Source of the DNA: Streptomyces niveus
GTDB lineage: Bacteria; Actinomycetota; Actinomycetes; Streptomycetales; Streptomycetaceae
DNA length: 49,578 bases
NCBI RefSeq assembly: GCF_001723055.1
Contig: NZ_MDCR01000123.1
Location: 1-49,578 of the forward strand
Reading direction: 5' to 3'
Shown here: in pieces, positions 31,412-38,400 of the stretch
Numbering within the stretch: position 1 is the stretch's first letter
How the letters are laid out: each line of letters starts with the position of its first letter
Notes under the pieces: model-generated
The model's database searches: none
What the model was told of the DNA's origin: nothing
What the model saw: the letters and a program-made list of their open reading frames with translations, nothing else
Translations under genes and position numbers: made by a program

Positions 31412-33936
31412 GGCTGACTCTCCAGGGGATGCGGGCCCGCTGGGTCACCTTCACCGGGTCGTTCGTCGCCCTCGCCCTCGGAGTGGGGCTCATCGCCGCC
31501 ACCGGACTCGCGCTGGCGGCCACCTTCCAGGCCCCGCACCGGGGCCCGGAGCGCTTCGCCGCCGCCCCGGTGGTCGTCAGGGCCACCGACACCCTGCGGG
31601 TCTCCACAACGATCGGTGAGCGTACGCAGCGCCTCGCCGATCCACGGGCGGTGCCCGCCGAGGTGGCCGCCGAGCTCGCGCGGCTCGGCAGGACGGTCGA
31701 GGACCGGACGTTCCCGGTGTCGTACGCCTCCGTGGGAGGCGAGGACGGCGAGGGTGCCGCGGCGGCCGGGCATCCCTGGTCGGTCGCGGCGGCCACGCCG
31801 TACCGGCTCACGGACGGTCGCGCGCCCCGGGCACCCGGCGAGGTCGTCGTCGCGGTGGCGGCCCGTGAGCGGGACCGGTCCGGCGGCGGCGTGGCGGTCG
31901 GCGACCGCGTGCGCGTCGTCACCCCGGCGGGGGCCGACAGCCGCACCGTCGTCGGCACCGTGGCCGCGACGGACTTCGAGACCGCCGTGTTCTTCACCGA
32001 CGCCGAAGCCGCCCAACTCTCGCCCCGTATCGACGCGTTGGTGGTGCACGCGGACGCCACAGCCGTACGGAAGGCCGTCCAGAACGCCGTACGCGGCACC
32101 GGATCCGGGATCGACGTCCTGACCGGTGACGAACGGCGCCGGGCCGATCCGGACCCGGACCGGGACAGCGAGGCCCTGGTCGCTGTCAACGCCCTGCTGG
32201 GCACGGCGGCGGGCATCACCTGCTTCGTCTCCGTCTTCGTCGTGGCGTCGACCTTCGCCTTCGCCGTGGCCCAGCGCAGACGCGAGTTCGGTCTCCTTCG
32301 TACGGCGGGCGCCACGGCGCGGCAGATACGGCGGACCGTGTTCGCCGAGGCGGTCCTCGTCGCCGTACCGGCCTCGGCCGCCGGCTGTCTGCTCGGCGCC
32401 GTCGGCGCGCCGCCGCTCGCCGCGTGGATGGTCGACAGCGGCGTCGCACCGTCCTGGTTCGCGATCGGCGACCAGACCTGGCCGCTGCACACCGCCTTCT
32501 GGACGGGCCTGTGCGTGGCGATGGCGGGTGTCCTGACGTCCAGTTGGCGGGCGGGACGGATCAAGCCCACGGAGGCGCTGCGCGAGGCCGCGCTCGACAA
32601 CGGGACAATGCCCCCGAGCCGCTGGCTGCTCGGAGCCCTCCTCCTGCTGGCGGGACTGGGACTGCTCGTATGGTCGCTGGCCACCGATCCCGGCGAGGCC
32701 CTGAAGAGGAAGACCTACATCACCCGGCCGATGCTGCTGATCGTCGGCTTCGCCCTGTACGCGCCGGTGCTCGTGCCGCCGCTGGTCAGGCTCGTCACCT
32801 GGCTGCCCGCCCGGCTGCCGGGCGCCACCGGCCTGCTGGCGCGGGAGAACGCGGCCACCGGCGTGCGCCGTACGGCGGCCGTCGCCGCACCCGTACTGAT
32901 CACCGTGGCGCTCGCCGCCTCCCTTCTGGGGACGACGGCGACGATCAACGAGGCGAAGGCCACCGAGGCCGCGTCACAGACCACCGCCGACTACGTCGTG
33001 GCCGCGCCGGGAGAGAAGAGCGTGCTGCCCGCCCCGTTCGTGACCCGGGCGCGGAGCATCCCCGGCGCCGCCGTCAGCGCCTCCCGCTCCACCGCCGTGA
33101 CCGTCCTCGAAGAAGGCGTCGCGCTCGTCAGGTCCGAGGCCAGGGCCGTCGACCCGGCCGCTCTCGCGGCGGTGTCCCGGCTGCCGGTGGCGTCCGGCCG
33201 GGTGGCCGACCTCGACGACGGCGGCATCGTCGTCAACGAGGAGTGGCTGACCCGGACGGTCGGACAGCGGGTCAGGGTCTGGCTGGGCGACGGCCGCGAG
33301 GTGACTCTGCGGATCGTGGCGGTCCTCCGGACCGGAACCGGCGGCAACGGTGTGTACGTGACCCCACGCAACGCCCCCGGCGCCCCGGTCGACCGCGTCG
33401 ACGTCGCGGTGCGTGACGGCGCGGACGCCGGCGCTGTCGAGGCGGCGTTGCGGGAGGCGGGAGCGGCGACGCGGACGACCGTCCTCACCAAGGACGAGTG
33501 GCTGGCACGGAGCCATCCCCGCTCCAGCGAGAGCACCCGTCTGGGACTGCTGCTGATTCTGGGGATCGCACTGCTGTACACGGGGATCGCGCTGGCGAAC
33601 ACCCTCGTCATGGCGACGTCCGACCGCGTCGGCGACCTCGCGGTGCTCCGGCTGACAGGGGCGACCAAGCCACAGGTGCTCCGCCTGGTCGCCGCCGAGG
33701 CCCTGGTGGTCGTCGCCGTCGGCTCCCTCCTCGGCGCCGCCGTCGCAGGCCTGAACCTCCTGGGGCTGCGCGGTGCCCTCGCGCTGCTCTCCGTCCGGTC
33801 GCCCCTGGTGGTGCCCTGGGGCGGCCTGGGGGCGATGGTGGCGGCGAGCGCCGTACTGGCGGTGGCGGCCGCCGTCGTACCCGCGCTGACCGCCCTGCGC
33901 GCGCGACCGGTCGACCACGCGGGGACGCGCGAGTAG
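31405..33936 (+). CDS. FtsX/MacB-like ABC transporter permease
   Basis: The protein has 843 residues. A first membrane helix at about 15-38 precedes an extracytoplasmic region. A first FtsX domain lies at about 265-390, a central pair of helices near 410-460, a second extracytoplasmic region at about 520-700, and a second FtsX domain with three helices at about 710-835 (GLLLILGIALLYTGIALANT ... LAVLRLTGAT). The duplicated FtsX layout is typical of large Gram-positive permeases linked to antimicrobial-peptide resistance or lipid efflux. GTG 31405 overlaps the end of the ATPase gene. The substrate is not deducible. Confidence 0.9.
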   Translation: MLRLTLQGMRARWVTFTGSFVALALGVGLIAATGLALAATFQAPHRGPERFAAAPVVVRATDTLRVSTTIGERTQRLADPRAVPAEVAAELARLGRTVEDRTFPVSYASVGGEDGEGAAAAGHPWSVAAATPYRLTDGRAPRAPGEVVVAVAARERDRSGGGVAVGDRVRVVTPAGADSRTVVGTVAATDFETAVFFTDAEAAQLSPRIDALVVHADATAVRKAVQNAVRGTGSGIDVLTGDERRRADPDPDRDSEALVAVNALLGTAAGITCFVSVFVVASTFAFAVAQRRREFGLLRTAGATARQIRRTVFAEAVLVAVPASAAGCLLGAVGAPPLAAWMVDSGVAPSWFAIGDQTWPLHTAFWTGLCVAMAGVLTSSWRAGRIKPTEALREAALDNGTMPPSRWLLGALLLLAGLGLLVWSLATDPGEALKRKTYITRPMLLIVGFALYAPVLVPPLVRLVTWLPARLPGATGLLARENAATGVRRTAAVAAPVLITVALAASLLGTTATINEAKATEAASQTTADYVVAAPGEKSVLPAPFVTRARSIPGAAVSASRSTAVTVLEEGVALVRSEARAVDPAALAAVSRLPVASGRVADLDDGGIVVNEEWLTRTVGQRVRVWLGDGREVTLRIVAVLRTGTGGNGVYVTPRNAPGAPVDRVDVAVRDGADAGAVEAALREAGAATRTTVLTKDEWLARSHPRSSESTRLGLLLILGIALLYTGIALANTLVMATSDRVGDLAVLRLTGATKPQVLRLVAAEALVVVAVGSLLGAAVAGLNLLGLRGALALLSVRSPLVVPWGGLGAMVAASAVLAVAAAVVPALTALRARPVDHAGTRE

Positions 33937-34162
33937 CCGCACCGTACCGACGAGTTGGGGGTGTCAGTGGTGAACGGCGACCGACCTCGGGGGTGCGGTC
34001 ACACGGGTCAGGCGGGGCCGGGCGGCGGTTGCGGGACGCGCCGGACGATGACTGTTCACCCCAGCGCCGTGAGGTCGCCCGCAAGTGCGTCCGCGTCGTG
34101 GAACGCTCCAGCACGTCCCCGCCGATCGGGAGGTCGTCGATCACGGCGGGCCGATCCGGCGG
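33937..34162. other. Non-coding stretch before a decayed VOC gene
   Basis: No frame has convincing coding character. Short segments such as RREVARKCVRVVE in one frame and LQHVPADREVVDHGG in another look as if one reading frame was broken around 34100, so this may be the remnant of a further gene, but I cannot name the family. No promoter or terminator was recognised. Confidence 0.35.
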
Positions 34163-34298
34163 ATGGACAACGTCCTCATCGTTCTCGACGACCCCGGACG
34201 GCCACGGGCGGATCGAGCCGGCGATGTTCCACACGCCGAAGGCCGTCAGCGCCGGGCCGAGGAACGCGGACAGCCTGTCCCGTGTCATTGAACGTTGA
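34163..34298 (+). pseudogene. Remnant of a VOC-family (glyoxalase/bleomycin-resistance-like) protein
   Basis: The ATG at 34163 reads MDNVLIVLDD, the usual start of a VOC-superfamily protein. The frame then shifts, and from 34191 the adjacent frame reads TPDGHGRIEPAMFHTPKAV and continues to a stop at 34296-34298. That second segment corresponds to the middle of such proteins, normally about 50 residues further on. The region in between and the whole second half of the protein are missing. So an internal deletion with frameshift plus a 3' truncation have destroyed the gene. The identification rests on remembered family motifs. Confidence 0.65.
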
Positions 34299-34317
34299 GT
34301 GCGTGCCACCGAACCTT

Positions 34318-34344
34318 GGGCGGTCGTTGTGAGTGGCACCGCCC
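34318..34344 (-). terminator. Hairpin after the DHFR-like gene
   Basis: GGGCGGT (34318-34324) pairs with ACCGCCC (34338-34344), starting 6 nt past the stop of the reverse-strand DHFR-like gene. An alternative perfect stem GTGCCAC/GTGGCAC (34303-34309 with 34333-34339) overlaps it. It is a plausible terminator for that gene. Confidence 0.5.
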
Positions 34345-34349
34345 TTCGC

Positions 34350-34970
34350 TCAGGACTGCATGCGATAGGTCACGTGGGTGACCGAGTTCGCTGCTCGCGA
34401 CTCCACCTGTTCAAGATTCAGTGACGGCACGCCGTCGAACAGCCGCGTACCGGCGCCGAGCGTGAACGGCACGATGTGTAGCCGCAACTCGTCGACCAGA
34501 CCTGCGGCGAGGTACTGGTTGATGGTGGTCGCGCCCCCGTGGATCGACACGTTGCGGCCCCCTGCCGCCTCGCGAGCCTGCCGCAGCGCGGATTCGATGC
34601 CGTCGGTGACGAAGTGGAAGGTGGTGCCGCCGTCCATCGGCTGTGGATCGCGCGGGTGGTGGGTGAGCACGAAGACCGGTGCGTGATACGGCGGATTGTC
34701 GCCCCACCATCCCTTCCACTGTCGGTCCCACGCGCCGCGTACGGGGCCGAACATGTTGCGCCCCATGATGAAGGCGCCGACCATCGTCAGCCGGTCGAGC
34801 TCAGCCTGCCGTTGCTCCGGGGTTTCGAACATCCAGGCGTGCAGTCTGCCGCCCCAGCCATCGCCGGCGTCGTCGCCGAACGGGCGCTGCTCGGACTGGT
34901 CGAGCCCGGCCGAGTACCCGTCGACGGAGATCGAGAGATCGCAGGTCACCTTGCCCACATGGTCGTTCAC
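34350..34970 (-). CDS. Dihydrofolate reductase-family (RibD C-terminal domain-like) protein
   Basis: The protein has 206 residues. Family motifs include the N-terminal strand KVTCDLSISVDGYSAG, GAFIMGRNMFGPVRG, a VFVLTHHPRD strand and the glycine-rich nucleotide loop SIHGGATTINQYLAAGLVDELRLHIVP. It probably binds NADPH and reduces a small molecule. The true substrate is unknown: stand-alone members are often annotated as dihydrofolate reductase without DHFR activity. It begins with GTG at 34970, with AGGAGGA 8 nt upstream. Its position between the ABC/VOC block and recA suggests it belongs to an inserted segment. Confidence 0.88.
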   Translation of the reverse strand: MNDHVGKVTCDLSISVDGYSAGLDQSEQRPFGDDAGDGWGGRLHAWMFETPEQRQAELDRLTMVGAFIMGRNMFGPVRGAWDRQWKGWWGDNPPYHAPVFVLTHHPRDPQPMDGGTTFHFVTDGIESALRQAREAAGGRNVSIHGGATTINQYLAAGLVDELRLHIVPFTLGAGTRLFDGVPSLNLEQVESRAANSVTHVTYRMQS

Positions 34971-35020
34971 TGAGCCGTCCTCCTGGTGGCGACCTCACGT
35001 CGCCCTCGTGGTGAGCCGTC
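34971..35020 (-). promoter_or_regulatory. Repeats in the 5' region of the DHFR-like gene
   Basis: On the plus strand TGAGCCGTC occurs at 34971-34979 and again at 35012-35020. Between them is the inverted repeat GGCGAC-ctcac-GTCGCC (34988-35004). The first copy adjoins the Shine-Dalgarno of the DHFR-like gene. This could be an operator or an mRNA structure; no regulator gene lies nearby. Confidence 0.35.
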
Positions 35021-35183
35021 TGATCCGATTGTTACTGGGGTAGACCGTTCCGGGCTCGCGAACTCATCGCCCGGCCGTACCGCCTTTTCCGGCGCCACGC
35101 AGCTCCTCGCGGCCTTTGACGCTGATCAAGGTTCGGTGACACGGGACACCCCGCCCGTTCCGTGACACGCCTGCGGGATGCGC

Positions 35184-35211
35184 TTGACATCAAAATCGAA
35201 CAAGCATTCTC
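35184..35211 (+). promoter_or_regulatory. recA promoter region with LexA-like SOS box
   Basis: TTGACA (35184-35189) is an ideal -35. Within the spacer and -10 region, GAAC-AAGC-ATTC (35198-35209) is a one-mismatch form of the actinobacterial SOS box GAAC-N4-GTTC, similar to that reported for Streptomyces recA promoters. LexA bound here would block RNA polymerase. The -10 is poor (CATTCT or TTCTCA). The 381-nt region 34971-35351 otherwise holds only the repeats beside the DHFR-like gene; I see no gene in it. The leader from this promoter to the recA ATG is about 135 nt. Confidence 0.75.
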
Positions 35212-35351
35212 ATGGAGTTCGGACCGGTTGGCCGAGGTCCCCGGGAGCCGGAGTTTTCCACAGGCCGGGAGGACGTCGAGGCCCATTGTCAGTGGCAGGG
35301 GATAGCGTCTTCGATGTGAAGCGATCGACACAAGCAAATCGGGTGGAACCC

Positions 35352-36491
35352 ATGGCAGGATCCGACCGCGAGAAGGCGCTGGACGCCGCTCTCGCCCAGA
35401 TTGAACGGCAATTCGGCAAGGGCGCGGTGATGCGCCTCGGCGAGCGGCCGAACGAGCCCATCGAGGTCATCCCCACCGGATCGACCGCGCTCGACGTCGC
35501 GCTCGGAGTCGGCGGCATCCCGCGCGGCCGTGTGGTGGAGGTGTACGGGCCGGAGTCGTCCGGCAAGACGACGCTGACGCTGCACGCGGTGGCGAACGCC
35601 CAGCGGGCGGGCGGCACGGTGGCCTTCGTGGACGCCGAGCACGCGCTCGACCCGGAGTACGCGAAGAAGCTCGGCGTCGACATCGACAGCCTGCTCCTGT
35701 CGCAGCCCGACAACGGCGAACAGGCCCTGGAAATCGTGGACATGCTGGTCCGCTCCGGGGCGCTCGACCTCATCGTCATCGACTCCGTCGCGGCCCTGGT
35801 GCCGCGCGCGGAGATCGAGGGCGAGATGGGCGACTCGCACGTGGGTCTCCAGGCGCGGCTGATGAGCCAGGCGCTCCGGAAGATCACCAGTGCGCTCAAC
35901 CAGTCCAAGACCACGGCCATCTTCATCAACCAGCTCCGCGAGAAGATCGGCGTGATGTTCGGTTCGCCGGAGACCACGACCGGTGGCCGGGCGCTCAAGT
36001 TCTACGCCTCGGTGCGGCTCGACATCCGCCGTATCGAGACGCTGAAGGACGGCACCGACGCCGTCGGCAACCGCACCCGCGTCAAGGTCGTCAAGAACAA
36101 GGTCGCGCCGCCCTTCAAGCAGGCCGAGTTCGACATCCTCTACGGCCAGGGGATCAGCCGCGAGGGCGGTCTGATCGACATGGGCGTGGAGGAGGGCTTC
36201 GTCCGCAAGGCCGGCGCCTGGTACACGTACGAGGGCGACCAGCTCGGCCAGGGCAAGGAGAACGCCCGCAACTTCCTCAAGGACAACCCCGATCTCGCCA
36301 ACGAGATCGAGCAGAAGATCCTGAAGAAGCTGGGCGTCGGAGTAAAGCCGGACGAGCCCGCGACCGAGCCCGCAGGGGGCGCGGCCGGTGACGCCGCCGC
36401 GGCCGGTGCGCCGGCCGGCGACACGGCCAAGACGGTGCCCGCTCCCGCCACCAAGGCCAAGACGGCCAAGGCGGCGGCGGCAAAGAGCTAG
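35352..36491 (+). CDS. recA: Recombinase RecA
   Basis: The protein has 379 residues, close to other Streptomyces RecA proteins. Walker A is GPESSGKT, Walker B is [12 protein letters not shown], loop 2 lies in [21 protein letters not shown], and [14 protein letters not shown] follows. The C-terminus carries a Lys/Ala/Pro-rich tail typical of Streptomyces. It forms the nucleoprotein filament for homologous recombination and stimulates LexA self-cleavage. Start ATG 35352 gives [20 protein letters not shown], the family N-terminus; an upstream extension is unsupported. It probably shares a transcript with recX, 9 nt downstream. Confidence 0.98.
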   Translation: MAGSDREKALDAALAQIERQFGKGAVMRLGERPNEPIEVIPTGSTALDVALGVGGIPRGRVVEVYGPESSGKTTLTLHAVANAQRAGGTVAFVDAEHALDPEYAKKLGVDIDSLLLSQPDNGEQALEIVDMLVRSGALDLIVIDSVAALVPRAEIEGEMGDSHVGLQARLMSQALRKITSALNQSKTTAIFINQLREKIGVMFGSPETTTGGRALKFYASVRLDIRRIETLKDGTDAVGNRTRVKVVKNKVAPPFKQAEFDILYGQGISREGGLIDMGVEEGFVRKAGAWYTYEGDQLGQGKENARNFLKDNPDLANEIEQKILKKLGVGVKPDEPATEPAGGAAGDAAAAGAPAGDTAKTVPAPATKAKTAKAAAAKS

Positions 36492-36500
36492 TTCGGCGCC

Positions 36501-37082
36501 GTGCCTTACGCGAAGAGGCGGCGAACTGAAGGGCAGGGCGGCAGCCCCGACTCGTCGAGGGCCGAGAAGGAGCTGCCGCCCCAGGACCCGGCGGAGCGGG
36601 CGCGGGCGATCTGTCTGCGCCTGCTCACCGGGACCCCCCGCACCCGGAAACAACTGGCGGACGCGCTGGAGAAGCGTGACATCCCCGAGGATGTCGCGGC
36701 GGAAGTCCTCTCCCGCTTCGAAGACGTGGGACTGATCAACGACGCGGCGTTCGCCGACGCGTGGGTGGAGTCCCGGCACCACGGCCGGGGTCTGGCCCGC
36801 CGCGCCCTGGCGCGTGAACTGCGCACCAAGGGCGTGGACTCCGAGCTGATCGACGAGGCGGTCGGGCAGCTCGACTCCGAACAGGAGGAGGCGACCGCAC
36901 GGGAGCTGGTCGCCCGCAAGCTCCGCTCCACCCGTGGCATGGAGCGGGACAGACGGGTGCGCAGGCTCGCGGGGATGCTGGCCCGCAAGGGATACCCGCA
37001 GGGCGTGGCCCTGCGCGTGGTGAAGCAGGCACTGGAGGCGGAGGGCGAGGACACGGAAGGACTGGACGAGGGCATCTACTGA
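36501..37082 (+). CDS. recX: RecA regulatory protein RecX
   Basis: The protein has 193 residues starting at GTG 36501, 9 nt after recA. The three-helix repeats of RecX are visible: ARAICLRLLTGTPRTRKQLA, then GLINDAAFADAWVESR, GLARRALARELRTKGVD and RRLAGMLARKGY. RecX caps or inhibits RecA filaments, and co-transcription keeps the two in proportion. No terminator separates the genes; a bidirectional hairpin lies downstream. Confidence 0.95.
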   Translation: MPYAKRRRTEGQGGSPDSSRAEKELPPQDPAERARAICLRLLTGTPRTRKQLADALEKRDIPEDVAAEVLSRFEDVGLINDAAFADAWVESRHHGRGLARRALARELRTKGVDSELIDEAVGQLDSEQEEATARELVARKLRSTRGMERDRRVRRLAGMLARKGYPQGVALRVVKQALEAEGEDTEGLDEGIY

Positions 37083-37150
37083 ACCCCGGGGAAACCGAGA
37101 GCCACGGGGGCGACCAAAAGAGTCGGCAGAGCCGGCGGGACGCCGCATGA

Positions 37151-37179
37151 GATCCGGCCCACGCGGGGGCGGCCGGATC
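37151..37179. terminator. Bidirectional hairpin between recX and the rhodanese gene
   Basis: GATCCGGCC (37151-37159) and GGCCGGATC (37171-37179) form a perfect 9-bp stem with an 11-nt loop. It lies midway in the 121-nt gap between the convergent recX and rhodanese genes. Confidence 0.7.
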
Positions 37180-37203
37180 CGGGCCTGTGTGACCGAGACC
37201 GGC

Positions 37204-37608
37204 TCAGCGCGAGACCGGCAGGCCCGCCGCCTTCCACGCCTGGAAACCGCCGACGAGGTCCGTCGCCCGGTGCAGCCCCAGCTGGCGCAGCGAGAGCGCC
37301 GCGAGACTCGACGCGTACCCCTCGTTGCAGATCACCACGACCCGCAGATCGTGGCTCGTGGCCTCCACCGCCCGGTGGCTGCCCTGCGGGTCGAGGCGCC
37401 ACTCAAGTTCGTTGCGCTCGACGACCAGCGCGCCGGGGATCAGCCCGTCCCGGTCCCGCAGCTCCGCGTACCGGATGTCGACCAGCAGCGCCCCGGCCTC
37501 GGCGGCGGCGAAAGCCGCATGCGGTTCGACCCGGTCAAGTCCCTCGCGGACCTGGTCGAGCAGTTCGTCTATCCCCACCGGCGTCTGTTCGCCCGGCCCG
37601 CCGCTCAC
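37204..37608 (-). CDS. Rhodanese-like sulfurtransferase domain protein
   Basis: The protein has 134 residues forming one rhodanese domain. LLVDIRYAELRDRDGLIPGALVVERNELEWRL contains the entry motif, and the active-site loop is CNEGYASS with catalytic Cys94, then LVGGFQAWKAAGLPV. It transfers sulfane sulfur. The start GTG 37608 overlaps the cysteine dioxygenase stop as GTGA, with AGGAG 5 nt upstream; a GTG at 37614 is the alternative. Coupling to cysteine dioxygenase suggests a role in cysteine catabolism or in handling sulfane sulfur made from cysteine. Confidence 0.88.
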   Translation of the reverse strand: MSGGPGEQTPVGIDELLDQVREGLDRVEPHAAFAAAEAGALLVDIRYAELRDRDGLIPGALVVERNELEWRLDPQGSHRAVEATSHDLRVVVICNEGYASSLAALSLRQLGLHRATDLVGGFQAWKAAGLPVSR

Positions 37609-38204
37609 TGCCACTCCTGCGGGCGCTCGACCTGCTCAAGACGGAGCACCGCGCCGGTACGGCTGTAGCGGCGCATCAGCGGCAGCGGCGGATAGTAGGC
37701 GTGCACCGACACGGCGTGCTCCGATTCCGACTCGTTGCGCACCTCGTGCACATGGTGACTGCCGAACGCCCTGGCGTCGCCCTTCGTCAACGTCCGCTCC
37801 CGGTCGACCCCTTCGGCCAGCTCCAGCGTCTTCCACCCCTCGGTGGGCAGCCGGGCGGCCAGCGAGTCCTCCTGGAGCGCGCCTCCCGCCGTGGCGAAGG
37901 CGCCGTACGAGCCACCGTGGTCGTGCCAGCCTGTCCCCGTGCCGGGCGGCCAGGCGATGATCCACGCCTCGCTGCCGGCGGGGCCGTCGAGACGGATCCA
38001 GGTACGGCCCTCGGGGTCGAGGGGGAGGGTGGCGACGAGTTCGCTGTCGGCCGCCGTACGCCGTACGAAGGCGAGCAGCTCGGCCTGCGTAGGCACGCTC
38101 TTCGGCGCGGCCGGCGCCCCGGGCGGCGCGGCGTCAACAGCCTTGGAAGAAAGGGGAGTTGACACCGAGGCGGCCGGTGCGGGGGTGTCGAGAGAGGAAG
38201 ACAT
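37605..38204 (-). CDS. Cysteine dioxygenase (cupin type)
   Basis: The protein has 199 residues. The cupin iron site is visible as GWHDHGGSYGAF (His94 and His96) and SHHVHEVRN (His153). The family oxidises L-cysteine to cysteine sulfinate with Fe(II) and O2. An N-terminal Ala/Pro/Ser-rich segment (1-38) precedes the domain. ATG 38204 is chosen because AGGA in CAGGACGG lies about 8 nt upstream; the open frame continues to 38312, but that part overlaps a leader peptide in another frame. It is coupled to a rhodanese gene downstream and preceded by a Cys-rich leader ORF. The catalytic Cys-Tyr crosslink is not expected in most bacterial members. Confidence 0.9.
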   Translation of the reverse strand: MSSSLDTPAPAASVSTPLSSKAVDAAPPGAPAAPKSVPTQAELLAFVRRTAADSELVATLPLDPEGRTWIRLDGPAGSEAWIIAWPPGTGTGWHDHGGSYGAFATAGGALQEDSLAARLPTEGWKTLELAEGVDRERTLTKGDARAFGSHHVHEVRNESESEHAVSVHAYYPPLPLMRRYSRTGAVLRLEQVERPQEWQ

Positions 38205-38280
38205 GAAGACCGTCCTGGAAGTTCGCGGGGGTGCGCCGCCATGTGCCGACACGACGAGCGCTACGAGAAGGGGGGCGAAT

Positions 38281-38328
38281 TCAGCAGGACGGACGACACA
38301 CACAGCCCGCATAGCGGACCAGGTCCAT
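38281..38328 (-). CDS. 15-residue cysteine-rich leader peptide upstream of cysteine dioxygenase
   Basis: The ORF reads MDLVRYAGCVCRPSC followed by TGA. Three of its last seven residues are Cys (codons at 38302-38304, 38296-38298 and 38284-38286). GGAGGG lies 5 nt upstream of the ATG. It ends 76 nt before the cysteine dioxygenase start. The leader segment CCGTCCTG (plus-strand 38285-38292) is exactly complementary to CAGGACGG (plus-strand 38210-38217), which contains the Shine-Dalgarno of the dioxygenase gene. This is the arrangement expected of a translational attenuator sensing cysteine or Cys-tRNA. Cys-rich leader ORFs acting as cysteine-responsive attenuators are known in mycobacteria. Confidence 0.7.
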   Translation of the reverse strand: MDLVRYAGCVCRPSC

Positions 38329-38400
38329 ATGGACCCTCCGCCACAGGCGCACGTCGGTGTCAGTCACGTTCCGGAGTACACCATGTGATCGCGACGACGG

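Noticed and set aside
33955..34332. A 125-codon open frame as a real gene
   Set aside because: It is Arg/Pro/Ser-rich with no domain, and it runs across the VOC remnant in the wrong frame.
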